DNA of 64,000 nucleotides from Burkholderia contaminans (GCF_029633825.1 NZ_CP090640.1:620001-684000), one strand, 5' to 3'; counted from the first letter of the stretch, positions 19,465 through 32,821 are shown. Notes: generated by a model not told the origin, from the sequence alone. Numbers and translations: made by a program.

Positions 19465-20064
19465 ATGATCAAACTGATCGTCGGCCTCGGCAATCCCGGG
19501 GCGGAATACACCGCGACGCGCCACAACGCCGGCTTCTGGCTGATCGACCAGCTCGCCCGCGAAGCCGGCACGACGCTGCGCGACGAGCGCCGCTTCCATG
19601 GCTTCTACGCGAAAGCGCGCCTGCACGGCGAAGAAGTCCACCTGCTCGAGCCGCAAACCTACATGAACCGCTCCGGCCAGTCGGTCGTCGCACTCGCGCA
19701 ATTCTTCAAGATCCTGCCCGACCAGATCCTCGTCGCGCACGACGAGCTCGACCTGCCGCCCGGCACCGTGAAGCTCAAGCTCGGCGGCGGCAGCGGCGGC
19801 CACAACGGCCTGAAGGACATCACCGCGCACCTGTCGTCGCAGCAGTACTGGCGGCTGCGGATCGGCATCGGCCATCCGCGCGACCTGATTCCGGAAAGCG
19901 CGCGCACCGGCGCGAAGCCCGACGTCGCGAACTTCGTGCTGAAGCCGCCGCGTCGCGAGGAACAGGACGTGATCGACGCGTCGATCGAACGCGCACTCGC
20001 CGTGATGCCGATGGTCGTCAAGGGCGAACTCGACCGCGCGACGATGCAGCTGCATCGCAACTGA
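19465..20064 (+). CDS. pth: Peptidyl-tRNA hydrolase
   Basis: Releases peptides from stalled peptidyl-tRNA. The 199 residues begin [25 protein letters not shown], giving the catalytic His of TRHNAGF near residue 21, followed by [15 protein letters not shown] and [11 protein letters not shown]. All catalytic residues (Asn, His, Asp) are present. The ATG at 19465 is the family start; longer in-frame extensions run through the rplY terminator and are rejected. Confidence 0.96.
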   Translation: MIKLIVGLGNPGAEYTATRHNAGFWLIDQLAREAGTTLRDERRFHGFYAKARLHGEEVHLLEPQTYMNRSGQSVVALAQFFKILPDQILVAHDELDLPPGTVKLKLGGGSGGHNGLKDITAHLSSQQYWRLRIGIGHPRDLIPESARTGAKPDVANFVLKPPRREEQDVIDASIERALAVMPMVVKGELDRATMQLHRN

Positions 20065-20091
20065 TCGCATCGCACCGCTCCAGTGCATAGA

Positions 20092-20114
20092 GCCGTCCGG
20101 TTTCGCCGGACGGC
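20092..20114 (+). terminator. Hairpin after pth
   Basis: Perfect stem GCCGTCCGG / CCGGACGGC with a TTTCG loop and no T-tract. A weak or Rho-assisted terminator is possible. Confidence 0.4.
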
Positions 20115-20178
20115 CCGCCCGCCCCACCCTGCGCGCACATGCGGTAATCTGGTCGCTTTGCCCGACAGGAGCCAAGCG

Positions 20179-21246
20179 GTGAGCCGTTACTGGAGCAACA
20201 TCGTTCAGCAACTCGTGCCTTACGTGCCGGGCGAGCAGCCTGCGCTCGCACACCCGGTCAAGCTGAACACCAACGAGAATCCCTATCCGCCGTCGCCGCG
20301 CGTCGTCGCGGCGATCGCACGCGAACTCGGCGAGACCGGCGACACGCTGCGCCGCTATCCCGATCCGGTTGCGCGCGCGCTGCGCGAAACGGTCGCGGCC
20401 CATCACCGCATCGAGCCCGAGCAGGTGTTCGTCGGCAACGGCTCCGACGAGGTGCTCGCGCACACGTTCCAGGCGCTGCTCAAGCACGACCGGCCGCTGC
20501 GCTTCCCCGACATCACGTACAGCTTCTATCCGACCTATGCGCGCCTGTACGGCGTCCAGACGTCGATCGTGCCGCTCGCGGACGATTTCTCGATCCGCGT
20601 CGACGACTATCTCGACGACGCCGGCGGCGTGCTGTTTCCGAACCCGAACGCACCGACCGGGCGCGCACTGCCGCTTGCCGACGTCGAGCGGATCGCAGCC
20701 GCGAATCCGTCGTCGGTCGTCGTGATCGACGAAGCGTATGTCGACTTCGGCGCGCAGTCCGCGATTACGCTGATCGACCGCTACCCGAACCTGCTCGTCG
20801 TCCACACCACGTCGAAGGCGCGCTCGCTCGCGGGCATGCGCGTCGGTTTCGCATTCGGTGACGCAGCGCTGATCGACGCGCTGAACCGCGTAAAGGACAG
20901 CTTCAACTCGTACCCGCTCGACCGGCTCGCGCAAGTTGCCGCGCAGGCCGCCTATGAAGACATCGATTATTTCAACGCAACCTGCGGGCGCGTGATCGAC
21001 AGCCGGACGCGTCTGACGCATGCGCTGGACGCGCTCGGCTTCGACATCGTGCCGTCGGCCGCGAACTTCGTGTTCGCGCGCCATCCCGCGCACGACGCGG
21101 GCGCGATCGCGGCGAAACTGAAGGAACGGGAAATTTTCGTGCGGCACTTCCGGCTGCCGCGGATCGACCAGCACCTGCGCATCACCGTCGGCACCGATGC
21201 CGAATGCGACGCGCTCGTCGCGGCGTTGCGCGAACTGCTGGCCTGA
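20179..21246 (+). CDS. hisC: Histidinol-phosphate aminotransferase
   Basis: PLP enzyme of histidine synthesis (class I/II fold). The 355 residues start at GTG 20179, preceded by AGGAGCC. They contain [13 protein letters not shown] (~27-39), the FPNPNAPTG motif (~153-161), and the PLP lysine in [19 protein letters not shown] (~212-230). It is a stand-alone hisC outside the his operon; many Burkholderia carry a second copy in that operon, so this could be the paralogue hisC1 or hisC2. A role with aromatic amino acids is possible for such paralogues. Confidence 0.92.
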   Translation: MSRYWSNIVQQLVPYVPGEQPALAHPVKLNTNENPYPPSPRVVAAIARELGETGDTLRRYPDPVARALRETVAAHHRIEPEQVFVGNGSDEVLAHTFQALLKHDRPLRFPDITYSFYPTYARLYGVQTSIVPLADDFSIRVDDYLDDAGGVLFPNPNAPTGRALPLADVERIAAANPSSVVVIDEAYVDFGAQSAITLIDRYPNLLVVHTTSKARSLAGMRVGFAFGDAALIDALNRVKDSFNSYPLDRLAQVAAQAAYEDIDYFNATCGRVIDSRTRLTHALDALGFDIVPSAANFVFARHPAHDAGAIAAKLKEREIFVRHFRLPRIDQHLRITVGTDAECDALVAALRELLA

Positions 21247-21329
21247 ACGAGAGAACCGGCGCCGGGCGGCGCCGATCCGAATGCGTGACGGGCGTGCCGA
21301 AGGACTCGAGCGCGCGCGCCACTACGGGG

Positions 21330-21611
<282 letters not shown>

Positions 21612-21655
21612 TCAGGCCGGCTGCCGGCTTCGCAACGAAACCGGCCGGCACCGCA

Positions 21656-22264
<609 letters not shown>

Positions 22265-22879
22265 TTATTCATCATTTTCGCGCCGCAGCAAATGATAGTG
22301 AACCGCACCGGCCTTGCCGTGCTTCACGACCTGCCAGCCTGCGAGCGCCTCGTGCGCGGCCGGATCGAGTTCCGCCCCCGTCTCGACGTACAGCGCGCCG
22401 CCCGCCGCGACGAGCGGCGCCGCCAGCGCAATGGCACGCTCGAGGACGGCCTGATCGTCGAACGGCGGATCGAGAAACACGACGTCGAACGCGCCCGGTG
22501 TGAGCCCGGCCGCGAGCCGCAGCGCGTCCGCCTCCGCGACCTCGACCGCACGCGCGCCGAGCTTGTCCTTGATCGCACGCAGCTGCTGCGCCGCGCGCGG
22601 ATGGCGCTCGACCATCACGACGCTCGCCGCGCCGCGGGACGCGGCCTCGAAACCCAGTGCGCCGGTGCCCGCGAACAGGTCGAGGCAGCGCCGGCCTTCG
22701 AGATCCTGGCCGAGCCAGTTGAACAGCGTCTCGCGCACGCGATCGGGGGTCGGCCGCAGGCCGTCCAGGTCAAGCACCGCGAGCGGCGTGCGTTTCCAGT
22801 CACCGCCGATGATGCGGATCGTGTGCGGCTTGCCGCGACCGGAAGGGGCCGCCGGGCGGCCGGGAGAGGAACGGGACAT
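22265..22879 (-). CDS. rsmD: 16S rRNA (guanine966-N2)-methyltransferase
   Basis: SAM-dependent methylation of G966 in the 30S P-site. The 204 residues (ATG 22879, MSRSSPGR) contain HTIRIIGGDWKRTPLAV, the SAM loop DLFAGTGALGFEAASRGA and the catalytic FLDPPF. An upstream ATG at 22978 would add a hydrophobic stretch not seen in homologues. The rsmD-coaD order is conserved, and ftsY is divergent. Confidence 0.93.
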   Translation of the reverse strand: MSRSSPGRPAAPSGRGKPHTIRIIGGDWKRTPLAVLDLDGLRPTPDRVRETLFNWLGQDLEGRRCLDLFAGTGALGFEAASRGAASVVMVERHPRAAQQLRAIKDKLGARAVEVAEADALRLAAGLTPGAFDVVFLDPPFDDQAVLERAIALAAPLVAAGGALYVETGAELDPAAHEALAGWQVVKHGKAGAVHYHLLRRENDE

Positions 22880-23094
22880 ACGGAATATCGACGACGGAGG
22901 GACCGGGCGCGCGCGGGGGCGCACCGCCAAACAGGCGCACGTTACCACAGCGGCGATGCACACTGGCGCGAGCGCCACGCCGCACTGATAAAATGCACGG
23001 TTTCGGCCGCCGTGCGCCGCGCCCGCGCGAACGCAGAACGGCCCGTCCGGTGCCCGCCCCTCACGGCGGCCCGCCCTCTTCCCGACGTCAGACC

Positions 23095-24249
23095 ATGTTC
23101 AGCTTCTTCAAACGATTCAAGAAAACGCAGGAGCCCGATCCGGCGGAATCGCAATCGGCCGACGCGCAGCAAACGGACGAGCCGTCCGACGCGCCCGCGG
23201 TCGAGGCCCCGCCTGTGGCCGACGTGCCGCAAGCGCCCGCACAACCGGCCGCGCCGGCCGTCGTGATGACGGTCACGCCGACCAACGACGGCCGCGACGA
23301 AGTCGTCGAGACGGTCGAGATCGTCCCGCCGCCGCTGCAGGACGCCACCGCGAAGAAATCGTGGCTTGCGCGCCTGAAAACGGGGCTCGCGAAGACGGGC
23401 TCGAGCATCACCGGCGTGTTCGTCAACACGAAGATCGACGAGGATCTGTACGAGGAGCTCGAAACCGCGCTGCTGATGTCCGACGCGGGCGTCGACGCGA
23501 CCGAGTACCTGCTCGGCGCGCTGCGCGAAAAGGTGCGCACCGGCCGCCTGACCGACCCGCAGCAGGTGAAGGCCGCGCTGCACGACCTGCTCGTCGAGCT
23601 GCTGACGCCGCTCGAGAAATCGCTGATGCTCGGCCGCGCGCAGCCGCTCGTGATGATGATCACCGGCGTGAACGGCGCCGGCAAGACGACCAGCATCGGC
23701 AAGCTCGCGAAGCATCTGCAGAGCTTCGACCAGTCGGTGCTGCTGGCCGCGGGCGACACGTTCCGCGCGGCCGCGCGCGAACAGCTGGCAGTCTGGGGCG
23801 AGCGCAACAACGTGACGGTCGTGCAGCAGGAAAGCGGCGATCCGGCCGCGGTGATCTTCGACGCGGTCAGCGCAGCGCGCGCGCGCAAGATCGACGTGAT
23901 GATGGCCGACACGGCCGGCCGCCTGCCGACGCAGCTCCACCTGATGGAAGAGCTGAAGAAGGTGAAGCGCGTGATCTCGAAGGCGCACGACGGCGCGCCG
24001 CACGAGGTGCTGCTGGTGATCGACGCGAACACCGGCCAGAACGCGCTCACGCAGGTCAAGGCATTCGACGACGCGCTCGGCCTCACCGGCCTCATCGTCA
24101 CGAAGCTCGACGGCACCGCGAAGGGCGGGATTCTCGCTGCGATCGCGCGTCAGCGTCCGGTGCCGGTCTACTTCATCGGCGTCGGCGAAAAGGTCGAGGA
24201 TCTGCAGCCGTTCAGCGCGGTCGAATTCGCGGACGCGCTGCTCGGCTGA
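23095..24249 (+). CDS. ftsY: Signal recognition particle receptor FtsY
   Basis: SRP-receptor GTPase that docks ribosome-nascent chains to SecYEG. The 384 residues have an acidic, Pro/Ala-rich A domain (~1-85) and then the NG domain with G1 [18 protein letters not shown]3 DTAGRLPTQ and G4 TKLDGTAKGG. The ATG at 23095 starts MFSFFKRFKK, the typical membrane-binding N-terminus. It is divergent from rsmD and followed by a clear terminator. Confidence 0.96.
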   Translation: MFSFFKRFKKTQEPDPAESQSADAQQTDEPSDAPAVEAPPVADVPQAPAQPAAPAVVMTVTPTNDGRDEVVETVEIVPPPLQDATAKKSWLARLKTGLAKTGSSITGVFVNTKIDEDLYEELETALLMSDAGVDATEYLLGALREKVRTGRLTDPQQVKAALHDLLVELLTPLEKSLMLGRAQPLVMMITGVNGAGKTTSIGKLAKHLQSFDQSVLLAAGDTFRAAAREQLAVWGERNNVTVVQQESGDPAAVIFDAVSAARARKIDVMMADTAGRLPTQLHLMEELKKVKRVISKAHDGAPHEVLLVIDANTGQNALTQVKAFDDALGLTGLIVTKLDGTAKGGILAAIARQRPVPVYFIGVGEKVEDLQPFSAVEFADALLG

Positions 24250-24271
24250 ACATCGCCTGCACGCATGGCAC

Positions 24272-24295
24272 AGGGCGCCTTCGGGCGCCCTTTTT
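24272..24295 (+). terminator. Rho-independent terminator after ftsY
   Basis: AGGGCGCC / GGCGCCCT stem with a TTCG loop followed by five T. Confidence 0.9.
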
Positions 24296-24334
24296 CATGC
24301 GGGCCCGGTCATGCGTGGCCCGAGCGCGGCACGC

Positions 24335-24979
24335 TCATTCGGCGTCGGGTTGCACGCCGGGCTCGGCGGCCTTGAACCCATCGAGCGTCGACGCATGGTC
24401 GACGATCCGCTGGATCGTCGGATAGCGCGTCGTGTCGATCGAGAAGCGGTTCGCGTTGAACACCTGCGGCACGAGGCACACGTCGGCGAGCGTCGGCGTG
24501 TCGCCGAAGCACAGCTTGCCGGTGCGCGGATCGCTCGCGAGGCGCGTCTCGAGCGTGTCGAAGCCCGCCTCGATCCAGTGCCGGTACCACGCGTTCTTCG
24601 CTTCTTCGGGCACCTGCAGCGTGTGCTTCAGGTACTTCAGCACGCGCAGGTTGTTGAGCGGATGGATTTCGCATGCGATCTGCAGCGCGACCGCGCGCAC
24701 ATACGCGCGATCGACCGGCTGCTTCGGCAGCAGCGCCGGTTCCGGATGGGTTTCCTCGAGATATTCGATGATCGCCAGCGACTGCTGCAGCGTCGCGTCG
24801 CCGTCGGTCAGCGTCGGCACGACCGCATCCGGATTCAGCGCGCGATACGCGTCCTTCAGTTGCTCGCCGCCGTCTCGCAGCATGTGCACGGGGACATAGT
24901 CGAACGGCAGCTGCTTCAGGTTCAGGGCGATCCGCACGCGGTACGACGCGGAGCTGCGGAAATAGCTGTAAAGCTTCAT
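24335..24979 (-). CDS. maiA: Maleylacetoacetate isomerase (zeta-class GST)
   Basis: Glutathione-dependent cis-trans isomerisation of maleylacetoacetate in tyrosine/homogentisate breakdown. The 214 residues start MKLYSYFRSSASYRVRIALNLK. The SSASYRVR stretch is the zeta-class active-site motif, and a GST C-terminal helical domain follows. The fumarylacetoacetase and homogentisate dioxygenase partners are not adjacent, so the substrate is assigned by family. Converges with ftsY. Confidence 0.88.
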   Translation of the reverse strand: MKLYSYFRSSASYRVRIALNLKQLPFDYVPVHMLRDGGEQLKDAYRALNPDAVVPTLTDGDATLQQSLAIIEYLEETHPEPALLPKQPVDRAYVRAVALQIACEIHPLNNLRVLKYLKHTLQVPEEAKNAWYRHWIEAGFDTLETRLASDPRTGKLCFGDTPTLADVCLVPQVFNANRFSIDTTRYPTIQRIVDHASTLDGFKAAEPGVQPDAE

Positions 24980-25167
24980 GGGATGTCTCTCGTAGTCGTA
25001 TTCGGCCGGCGACGGCACGGGCGCGGCGCAGCCCGCGCGCACCGCCGGGAATCAGAGTGTAGCGCGCCGCGCGGCCTCGCCTGGCGACAGCCGCACCCGT
25101 GCGATACTCGGGGCATTCCTCACCGCTCACAGCGCGGCCCGACGCCGGCCGCCCGCCCCACGCCCCG

Positions 25168-26142
25168 ATGACCGCCTCCCACGATCCCGCCGCCGCTCCG
25201 TTCCCTTGCGCCCGCTTCATCAAGGAAATCGGGCGCGGCCCGAACGGCGCGCGCGCCCTGTCCGCCGAGGACACGTTCGAGCTCTATCGCGCCATGCTCG
25301 ACGCGCGCGTGTCGGACGTCGAACTGGGCGCGATCCTGATCGCCTATCGGCTGAAGGGAGAATCCGCCGACGAGCTGGCCGCGATGCTCGCCGCCGCGCA
25401 GGCGTCGTTCGAGCCGGTGCACGTGCAGGATGCCGCGTTCCGCCCCGTGTCGATCCCGAGCTACAACGGCGCGCGCAAGCAACCGAACCTCGTGCCGCTG
25501 CTCGCGCTGCTGCTCGCGCGCGAAGGCGTGCCGGTGCTCGTGCATGGCGTCGAGCGGGATCCCGGCCGCGTGACGAGCGCGGAGATCTTCTCGGCGTTGT
25601 CGATCGCGCCGTCGACGTCGCACGATGCAATCGAGGACATGCTCGCCGAGCGCCGCGTCGCGTTCGCGTCGATCGAGGTGCTCGCGCCGCGCATCGCCCG
25701 CCTGCTGTCGATGCGCAGCGTGCTCGGCGTGCGCAACTCGACGCACACGCTCGTGAAGATCCTGCAGCCGTTCGCGCCGGCCGGCCTGCGGCTCGTCAAC
25801 TACACGCACCCGCCGTACCGCGACAGCCTGGCGCAATTGTTCCGCGACCATCCGGACGCCGCGCTCGGCGGCGCGCTGCTGGCGCGCGGCACCGAGGGCG
25901 AAGCCGTTGCCGACACGCGGCGCCAGGTGCAGGTCGACTGGCTGCACGACGGCGTGTGCGACACGCTGATCGAGGCCGAACGCTCGTCGACCGACGCGCC
26001 CTCTGTCGCGCTGCCCGAATCGCGCGATGCGGCCACGACGGCCGCGTGGACCGACGCCGTATTGCGCGGCGAAGTGCCGGTGCCCGACACGGTCGCCCGG
26101 CAGGTCGCGACGATCGTCCAGATCGCCCGTATCGCACGCTGA
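25168..26142 (+). CDS. ybiB: DNA-binding protein YbiB (TrpD2 family)
   Basis: A 324-residue homologue of anthranilate phosphoribosyltransferase that lacks its catalytic role. E. coli YbiB binds nucleic acid and is LexA-regulated; here no LexA box is visible upstream. The TrpD-like N-terminal helices (YRAMLDARVSDVELGAILIAYRLKG) and the phosphoribosyltransferase core (VLVHGVERDPGRVTSAEIF; RSVLGVRNSTHTLVK) are present. The ATG at 25168 fits the family start. It is followed by the leuA2 leader region. Confidence 0.85.
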   Translation: MTASHDPAAAPFPCARFIKEIGRGPNGARALSAEDTFELYRAMLDARVSDVELGAILIAYRLKGESADELAAMLAAAQASFEPVHVQDAAFRPVSIPSYNGARKQPNLVPLLALLLAREGVPVLVHGVERDPGRVTSAEIFSALSIAPSTSHDAIEDMLAERRVAFASIEVLAPRIARLLSMRSVLGVRNSTHTLVKILQPFAPAGLRLVNYTHPPYRDSLAQLFRDHPDAALGGALLARGTEGEAVADTRRQVQVDWLHDGVCDTLIEAERSSTDAPSVALPESRDAATTAAWTDAVLRGEVPVPDTVARQVATIVQIARIAR

Positions 26143-26215
26143 AGGCGCGCTCGCGAGCCGGCCCCGATCGCAGGGCATTTGACACGCGAGCGCATCCTGG
26201 CATAGAGTTGTCCTC

Positions 26216-28169
<1,954 letters not shown>

Positions 28170-28255
28170 GCGCCCGGTTCCGTTTCAGGGTTCAAACGTC
28201 AGCGAGCGGGGCGTGACCGCCCGTGCGCCGCGCGATCCGCGCCGCACGAGGCAGT

Positions 28256-28279
28256 AAAAAGCGGCCCAGAAGGCCGCTT
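28256..28279 (-). terminator. Terminator for the SnoaL-like gene (minus strand)
   Basis: Stem AAGCGGCC / GGCCGCTT. On the minus strand it is followed by five T. It sits between the convergent leuA2 and SnoaL-like genes and could serve both, weakly for leuA2. Confidence 0.75.
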
Positions 28280-28312
28280 CGGTCGGGACATGAAAAGGAG
28301 CGCCACGCGCGC

Positions 28313-28696
28313 TCATGTCTCGGTCGCGCACCGCGTCGCCTGCCACGCGAACAGGCTCCAGCGGCCCTGCTCGTGGGTATGGACCGAGGTATAGGCAATC
28401 GGGAAGACCAGGCCGCCGTTGTTCGTTTCCATCTCGATCAACGCGCGCCCGGTGACGACGCAGGTTTCATCGCCGACGGGCAGCACGTCCTGCGACTGGA
28501 TTTCGATCTGGCGATAGCGGCGGCGGCCGGCGACGATGGCGTCGATGAACTGCTGCTTGGTTTCGCGTTTGCCGTTGGTGTGCACGAAGAACACCTTGTC
28601 CGACAAAAGCGTGTCGAGCGCCTCGCCGTCCCCGTCCACCATCGCCCGGAACCGATCGCGCTCGAGCGCGCGGATCGCATCGACCACCTTCGCCAT
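28313..28696 (-). CDS. SnoaL/DUF4440-like (NTF2 fold) protein
   Basis: A 127-residue cytoplasmic protein with the cone-shaped NTF2-like fold predicted from the pattern IRALERDRFRAMVDGDGEALDTLLSD then VFFVHTNGKRETKQQFIDAI. Function is unknown; relatives include ketosteroid-isomerase-like enzymes and stress proteins. GAGGAG precedes the ATG at 28696, which is preferred over the upstream in-frame start at 28714. It lies 45 bp after pagL on the same strand. Confidence 0.75.
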   Translation of the reverse strand: MAKVVDAIRALERDRFRAMVDGDGEALDTLLSDKVFFVHTNGKRETKQQFIDAIVAGRRRYRQIEIQSQDVLPVGDETCVVTGRALIEMETNNGGLVFPIAYTSVHTHEQGRWSLFAWQATRCATET

Positions 28697-28741
28697 CGCC
28701 TGACTCCTCGGCAACGCGCACGCCGTGCGCGGGCGTGCGGA

Positions 28742-29311
28742 TCAGAAGTTGTACTGCAAGTAGAACTGGTGGAAATTTATACCAGGATTCGGCTCTTTGA
28801 TACCCGCGTTAGACACATGTTCAAAACGGTAGCCGACCTGATACTGTTGCCGTTGGCCGAACTGCACGCCCACCCCCGCCGTCGGCGCGAACTGGAACGC
28901 GGTGCCCATCGAGAAGCGATCCGAGATCGTCGGGTGCGTCAGCAGCCTGACGCCGCCGCCGGCCTCGATGAACGGGCGGACCTCCCCGGCGCTCTTGATG
29001 AAGCGGAACATCGGCGTCACGCCGAATTCGCCGATGTTGCCGTGGACGTTCCCGCCCGTGTGCCAGTAGCCGGCATGCCCTTCCACGACGAACGCGAAGT
29101 GCCAGCCGCCGATTTCCCACCAGTTCCAGCCCGGATCCCACACCACGCCGAGGTCGGCCTTGTCGACCCCGCGGCGATCCGAAAAACCGCCGCCCGCCTG
29201 GATCCCCCATCGATCCGCGCATGCCGCGCCCGATCCGCCCAGAAGGGACGCCGCCAGCATCGCGTGCAGCGCAAGCCGGCTGCGGGGCCGGCGATTCTTC
29301 TTATTGTTCAT
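28742..29311 (-). CDS. pagL: Lipid A 3-O-deacylase PagL
   Basis: Outer-membrane beta-barrel esterase that removes the 3-O acyl chain of lipid A. The 189 residues have a signal peptide (ending near GSGAACADRW), aromatic-rich beta strands (VVWDPGWNWWEIGGWHFAFV) and the catalytic His-Ser pair in FEHVSNAGIKEPNPG near the C-terminus. It ends in Phe (YLQYNF), the barrel C-terminal signature recognised by BAM. It is divergent from rpoH. Modified lipid A affects TLR4 signalling and polymyxin response. Confidence 0.9.
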   Translation of the reverse strand: MNNKKNRRPRSRLALHAMLAASLLGGSGAACADRWGIQAGGGFSDRRGVDKADLGVVWDPGWNWWEIGGWHFAFVVEGHAGYWHTGGNVHGNIGEFGVTPMFRFIKSAGEVRPFIEAGGGVRLLTHPTISDRFSMGTAFQFAPTAGVGVQFGQRQQYQVGYRFEHVSNAGIKEPNPGINFHQFYLQYNF

Positions 29312-29442
29312 CTGTCACTCCAACTTTGGGGGTTGAATGGAGCCAGCCGCTTCGGCCGGCTCGAGCGAACTGAATGGTATGGTAAAGGACTTTTCGGATC
29401 GGCATCACAAAGCGAAATGGCTTGCTTCCAAAACGACAAAAA

Positions 29443-29467
29443 TTGAAATCGTCTACCGATTCCCATC
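29443..29467 (+). promoter_or_regulatory. Candidate sigma-32-type promoter upstream of rpoH
   Basis: TTGAAA, 13 nt, then CCCAT, close to the heat-shock consensus (CTTGAAA-N13-CCCCAT). It lies 227 bp before rpoH, with CIRCE in the transcribed leader. The surrounding 29,312-29,669 gap is AT-rich for this genome and shows no gene. Confidence 0.4.
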
Positions 29468-29581
29468 AGAAACAACGGCTTACGGAACTTCGCTCCGCGC
29501 TCCCTGTCGCAGAATAGACTATCGACTCGACTTACTCGATAGAAAAACGGGAACTCCGATGCCCACGCTTGCTCTAAGGAA

Positions 29582-29608
29582 TTAGCACTCGGTTTCCGGG
29601 AGTGCTAA
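29582..29608 (+). promoter_or_regulatory. CIRCE element (HrcA operator) upstream of rpoH
   Basis: TTAGCACTC, 9-nt spacer, GAGTGCTAA: an exact match to the canonical CIRCE. It lies 61 bp before the rpoH GTG. HrcA would thus repress the gene for the heat-shock sigma factor itself. Confidence 0.93.
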
Positions 29609-29669
29609 GATGGCTCCCGGAATCTCATCCGAGACCGGGGGTTTGTCCCTGATTCCAAAGGAGTTTTTA

Positions 29670-30605
<936 letters not shown>

Positions 30606-30631
30606 ATCGCTGCGAATTAGAGCGCTTCATC

Positions 30632-30666
30632 AAAAACCGCTGCCCGACCGGCAGCGGTTTTTTTTC
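30632..30666 (+). terminator. Rho-independent terminator after rpoH
   Basis: Thirteen-bp stem AAAAACCGCTGCC / GGCAGCGGTTTTT, CGACC loop, followed by more T. Confidence 0.95.
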
Positions 30667-30786
30667 GCCCGTCATTTCCGCTGCTTCTCATTCGCTTCTT
30701 CGTACGTTTTTCGGCCCGTTTCAGTGCGGATTAATTGACCTGATTCGTCAGGTAATAGGCCGTTTGCGGGCCCCTTCCGCATAACC

Positions 30787-30800
30787 TTGATCTGCCTCAA
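30787..30800 (+). promoter_or_regulatory. FNR/Anr-like box upstream of the cyd operon
   Basis: TTGATctgcCTCAA matches TTGAT-N4-ATCAA at 9 of 10 positions. It lies in the 367-bp gap 30,606-30,972, which holds no gene. A weak sigma-70-like pair (TTGGCA 30871-30876, 17 bp, TTAAAA 30894-30899) lies further downstream. Confidence 0.45.
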
Positions 30801-30972
30801 GTTTCGGCCCGTGTTTCGCGACGGTCTGCCGCAGCGCAGCACTCGGCATCGGAAAGCCGTCATTTTAAAATTGGCATGTCAGGCGCAAAAGGATTAAAAC
30901 AGCTTCACGGCCGTCATAAATCCGACGTAAAGTCGCCCCAAATCGCACCTAAATCGATTCAGGATAATCACC

Positions 30973-30986
30973 TTGATCTCGATCAA
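30973..30986 (+). promoter_or_regulatory. Perfect FNR/Anr-type palindrome at the cydP start codon
   Basis: TTGATctcgATCAA is an exact FNR/Anr box, but its first three bases are also the likely TTG start of cydP. It is either a coincidence of the start region or an operator placed in the early coding sequence. Confidence 0.4.
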
Positions 30987-31251
30987 TAAAGAGCCTGCGC
31001 CGCCTCCGCCGCGGCCGGCCGGAACGATCGGCTGGCGCGCGTGCATTGCCGCGTGGGCACGCGGCCCGACCCTCGCCCGCGACATCACCCTGGTGCTGAT
31101 CGTCAAGCTGATCCTCCTGATGTCGCTCAAATACGCATTCTTCAATCATCCGCAGGCCGAGCACATGTCGTTGCCGCCTGCCGCCGTCGCCGAGAAGCTG
31201 CTCTCGGTACCGGCGCCTGCATCCACCGAGGGAGACCACCATGATAAGTAG
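30973..31251 (+). CDS. cydP: Cytochrome oxidase putative small subunit CydP
   Basis: A 92-residue protein with one central transmembrane helix (DITLVLIVKLILLMSLKYAFF, written here only as its limits ~38-58) and a Pro-rich N-terminus. It matches the small CydP proteins found ahead of cydA in beta-proteobacteria, presumed to be accessory to the bd oxidase. The TTG start has AGGA about 10 nt upstream. The stop codon lies 11 bp inside cydA, so translation is coupled. The exact start is uncertain because no ATG is near. Confidence 0.75.
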   Translation: MISINKEPAPPPPRPAGTIGWRACIAAWARGPTLARDITLVLIVKLILLMSLKYAFFNHPQAEHMSLPPAAVAEKLLSVPAPASTEGDHHDK

Positions 31252-32821
31252 CGAAGTCGTCGATCTGTCACGTCTGCAGTTCGGCATCACGGCGCTCTAC
31301 CACTTCCTGTTCGTGCCGCTGACGCTCGGCCTGTCCTGGCTGCTCGTCATCATGGAAGCCGTATACGTGATGACCGGCAAGCAGGTCTACAAGGACATGA
31401 CCCAGTTCTGGGGCAAGCTGTTCGGGATCAACTTTGCGATGGGCGTGACGACCGGCATCACGCTCGAATTCCAGTTCGGCACGAACTGGTCGTACTACTC
31501 GCACTATGTCGGCGACATCTTCGGCGTGCCGCTCGCGGTCGAAGGCCTGATGGCGTTCTTCCTCGAATCGACCTTCGTCGGCCTGTTCTTCTTCGGCTGG
31601 AACCGCCTGTCGAAGGTCAAGCACCTGATGGTCACGTTCCTCGTCGCGCTGGGCTCGAACCTGTCCGCGCTGTGGATCCTGGTGGCGAACGGCTGGATGA
31701 ACAACCCGGTCGGCGCCGAGTTCAACTACCAGACGATGCGCATGGAGTTGACGAGCCTGTTCGACGTGCTGTTCAACCCGGTCGCGCAGGTGAAGTTCGT
31801 GCACACCGTGTCGGCCGGCTACGTGACGGCTGCGATGTTCGTGCTCGGCATCTCGTCCTGGTACCTGCTGCGGAAGCGCGACGTCGACTTCGCGCTGCGC
31901 TCGTTCGCAGTGGCGGCCGGTTTCGGCCTCGCGGCCACGCTCTGCGTGATCGTGCTCGGCGACGAGTCGGGCTACACGACGGGCGAAGTGCAGAAGATGA
32001 AGCTCGCCGCGATCGAATCGGAATGGGAAACGCAACCGGCACCGGCATCGTTCACGCTGATCGGGATCCCGAACCAGAAGGAAGAACGCACGGACTACGC
32101 GATCAAGATCCCGTACGCGCTCGGCCTGATCGCGACGCGCTCGATCGACGAGCCGGTGATCGGCCTGCGCGAGCTCGCGAAGCACAGCGAGGAACACATC
32201 CAGAGCGGGATGGTCGCGTATGGCGCCTTGCAGAAGATCAAGGAAGGCGACAAGAGCGACGCGACCCGCGCGCTGTTCGACCAGCACAAGCAGTATCTCG
32301 GCTACGGACTGATGCTCAAGCAGTTCACGCCGAACGTGATCGATGCGACGCCGGAGCAGATCAAGGCCGCCGCGAAGAAGACGATCCCGCCGGTCGCGCC
32401 CGTGTTCTTCTCGTTCCGGATCATGGTGTTCCTCGGCTTCCTGTTCCTCGCGACCTTCGTCGCCGCGTTCTGGTTCTGCGCGCGCCGGCAACTGCTGCAG
32501 GACAACCGCCGCTGGTTCCTGCGCTATGCGGTGTGGGCGATCCCGCTGCCGTGGCTCGCCGCGGAATTCGGCTGGGTCGTTGCCGAGCTCGGCCGCCAGC
32601 CGTGGACGATCGCGGGCATCCTGCCGACGCATCTGTCGGCGTCCAGCCTGACGGCAACGGACCTGTACCTGAGCCTCGCCGGTTTCATCGCGTTCTACAC
32701 CGCGCTGTTCGTCATCGAGATCAAGCTGATGTTCAAGTACGCACGCCTCGGCCCGTCGTCGCTGCATACCGGCCGCTATCACCACGAACTCGCCGCCACC
32801 GGCGAGCGGGCCGCGGTTTGA
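31241..32821 (+). CDS. cydA: Cytochrome bd ubiquinol oxidase subunit I
   Basis: Haem-bearing subunit of the high-affinity bd oxidase in the inner membrane. The 526 residues include the b595 ligand His in [12 protein letters not shown] (~19), membrane helices with the GRQPWT motif ([18 protein letters not shown] near 455), and a long Q-loop (~250-385) like the E. coli L-subfamily rather than the short-loop CIO type. The ATG at 31241 lies within cydP. cydB and cydX follow, giving a complete oxidase. Confidence 0.96.
   Translation: MISSEVVDLSRLQFGITALYHFLFVPLTLGLSWLLVIMEAVYVMTGKQVYKDMTQFWGKLFGINFAMGVTTGITLEFQFGTNWSYYSHYVGDIFGVPLAVEGLMAFFLESTFVGLFFFGWNRLSKVKHLMVTFLVALGSNLSALWILVANGWMNNPVGAEFNYQTMRMELTSLFDVLFNPVAQVKFVHTVSAGYVTAAMFVLGISSWYLLRKRDVDFALRSFAVAAGFGLAATLCVIVLGDESGYTTGEVQKMKLAAIESEWETQPAPASFTLIGIPNQKEERTDYAIKIPYALGLIATRSIDEPVIGLRELAKHSEEHIQSGMVAYGALQKIKEGDKSDATRALFDQHKQYLGYGLMLKQFTPNVIDATPEQIKAAAKKTIPPVAPVFFSFRIMVFLGFLFLATFVAAFWFCARRQLLQDNRRWFLRYAVWAIPLPWLAAEFGWVVAELGRQPWTIAGILPTHLSASSLTATDLYLSLAGFIAFYTALFVIEIKLMFKYARLGPSSLHTGRYHHELAATGERAAV

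Noticed and set aside
22993..23094. N-terminal extension of FtsY from 22,993
   Set aside because: Arg/Pro-rich and not seen in the family; MFSFFKRFKK at 23,095 is the normal start.
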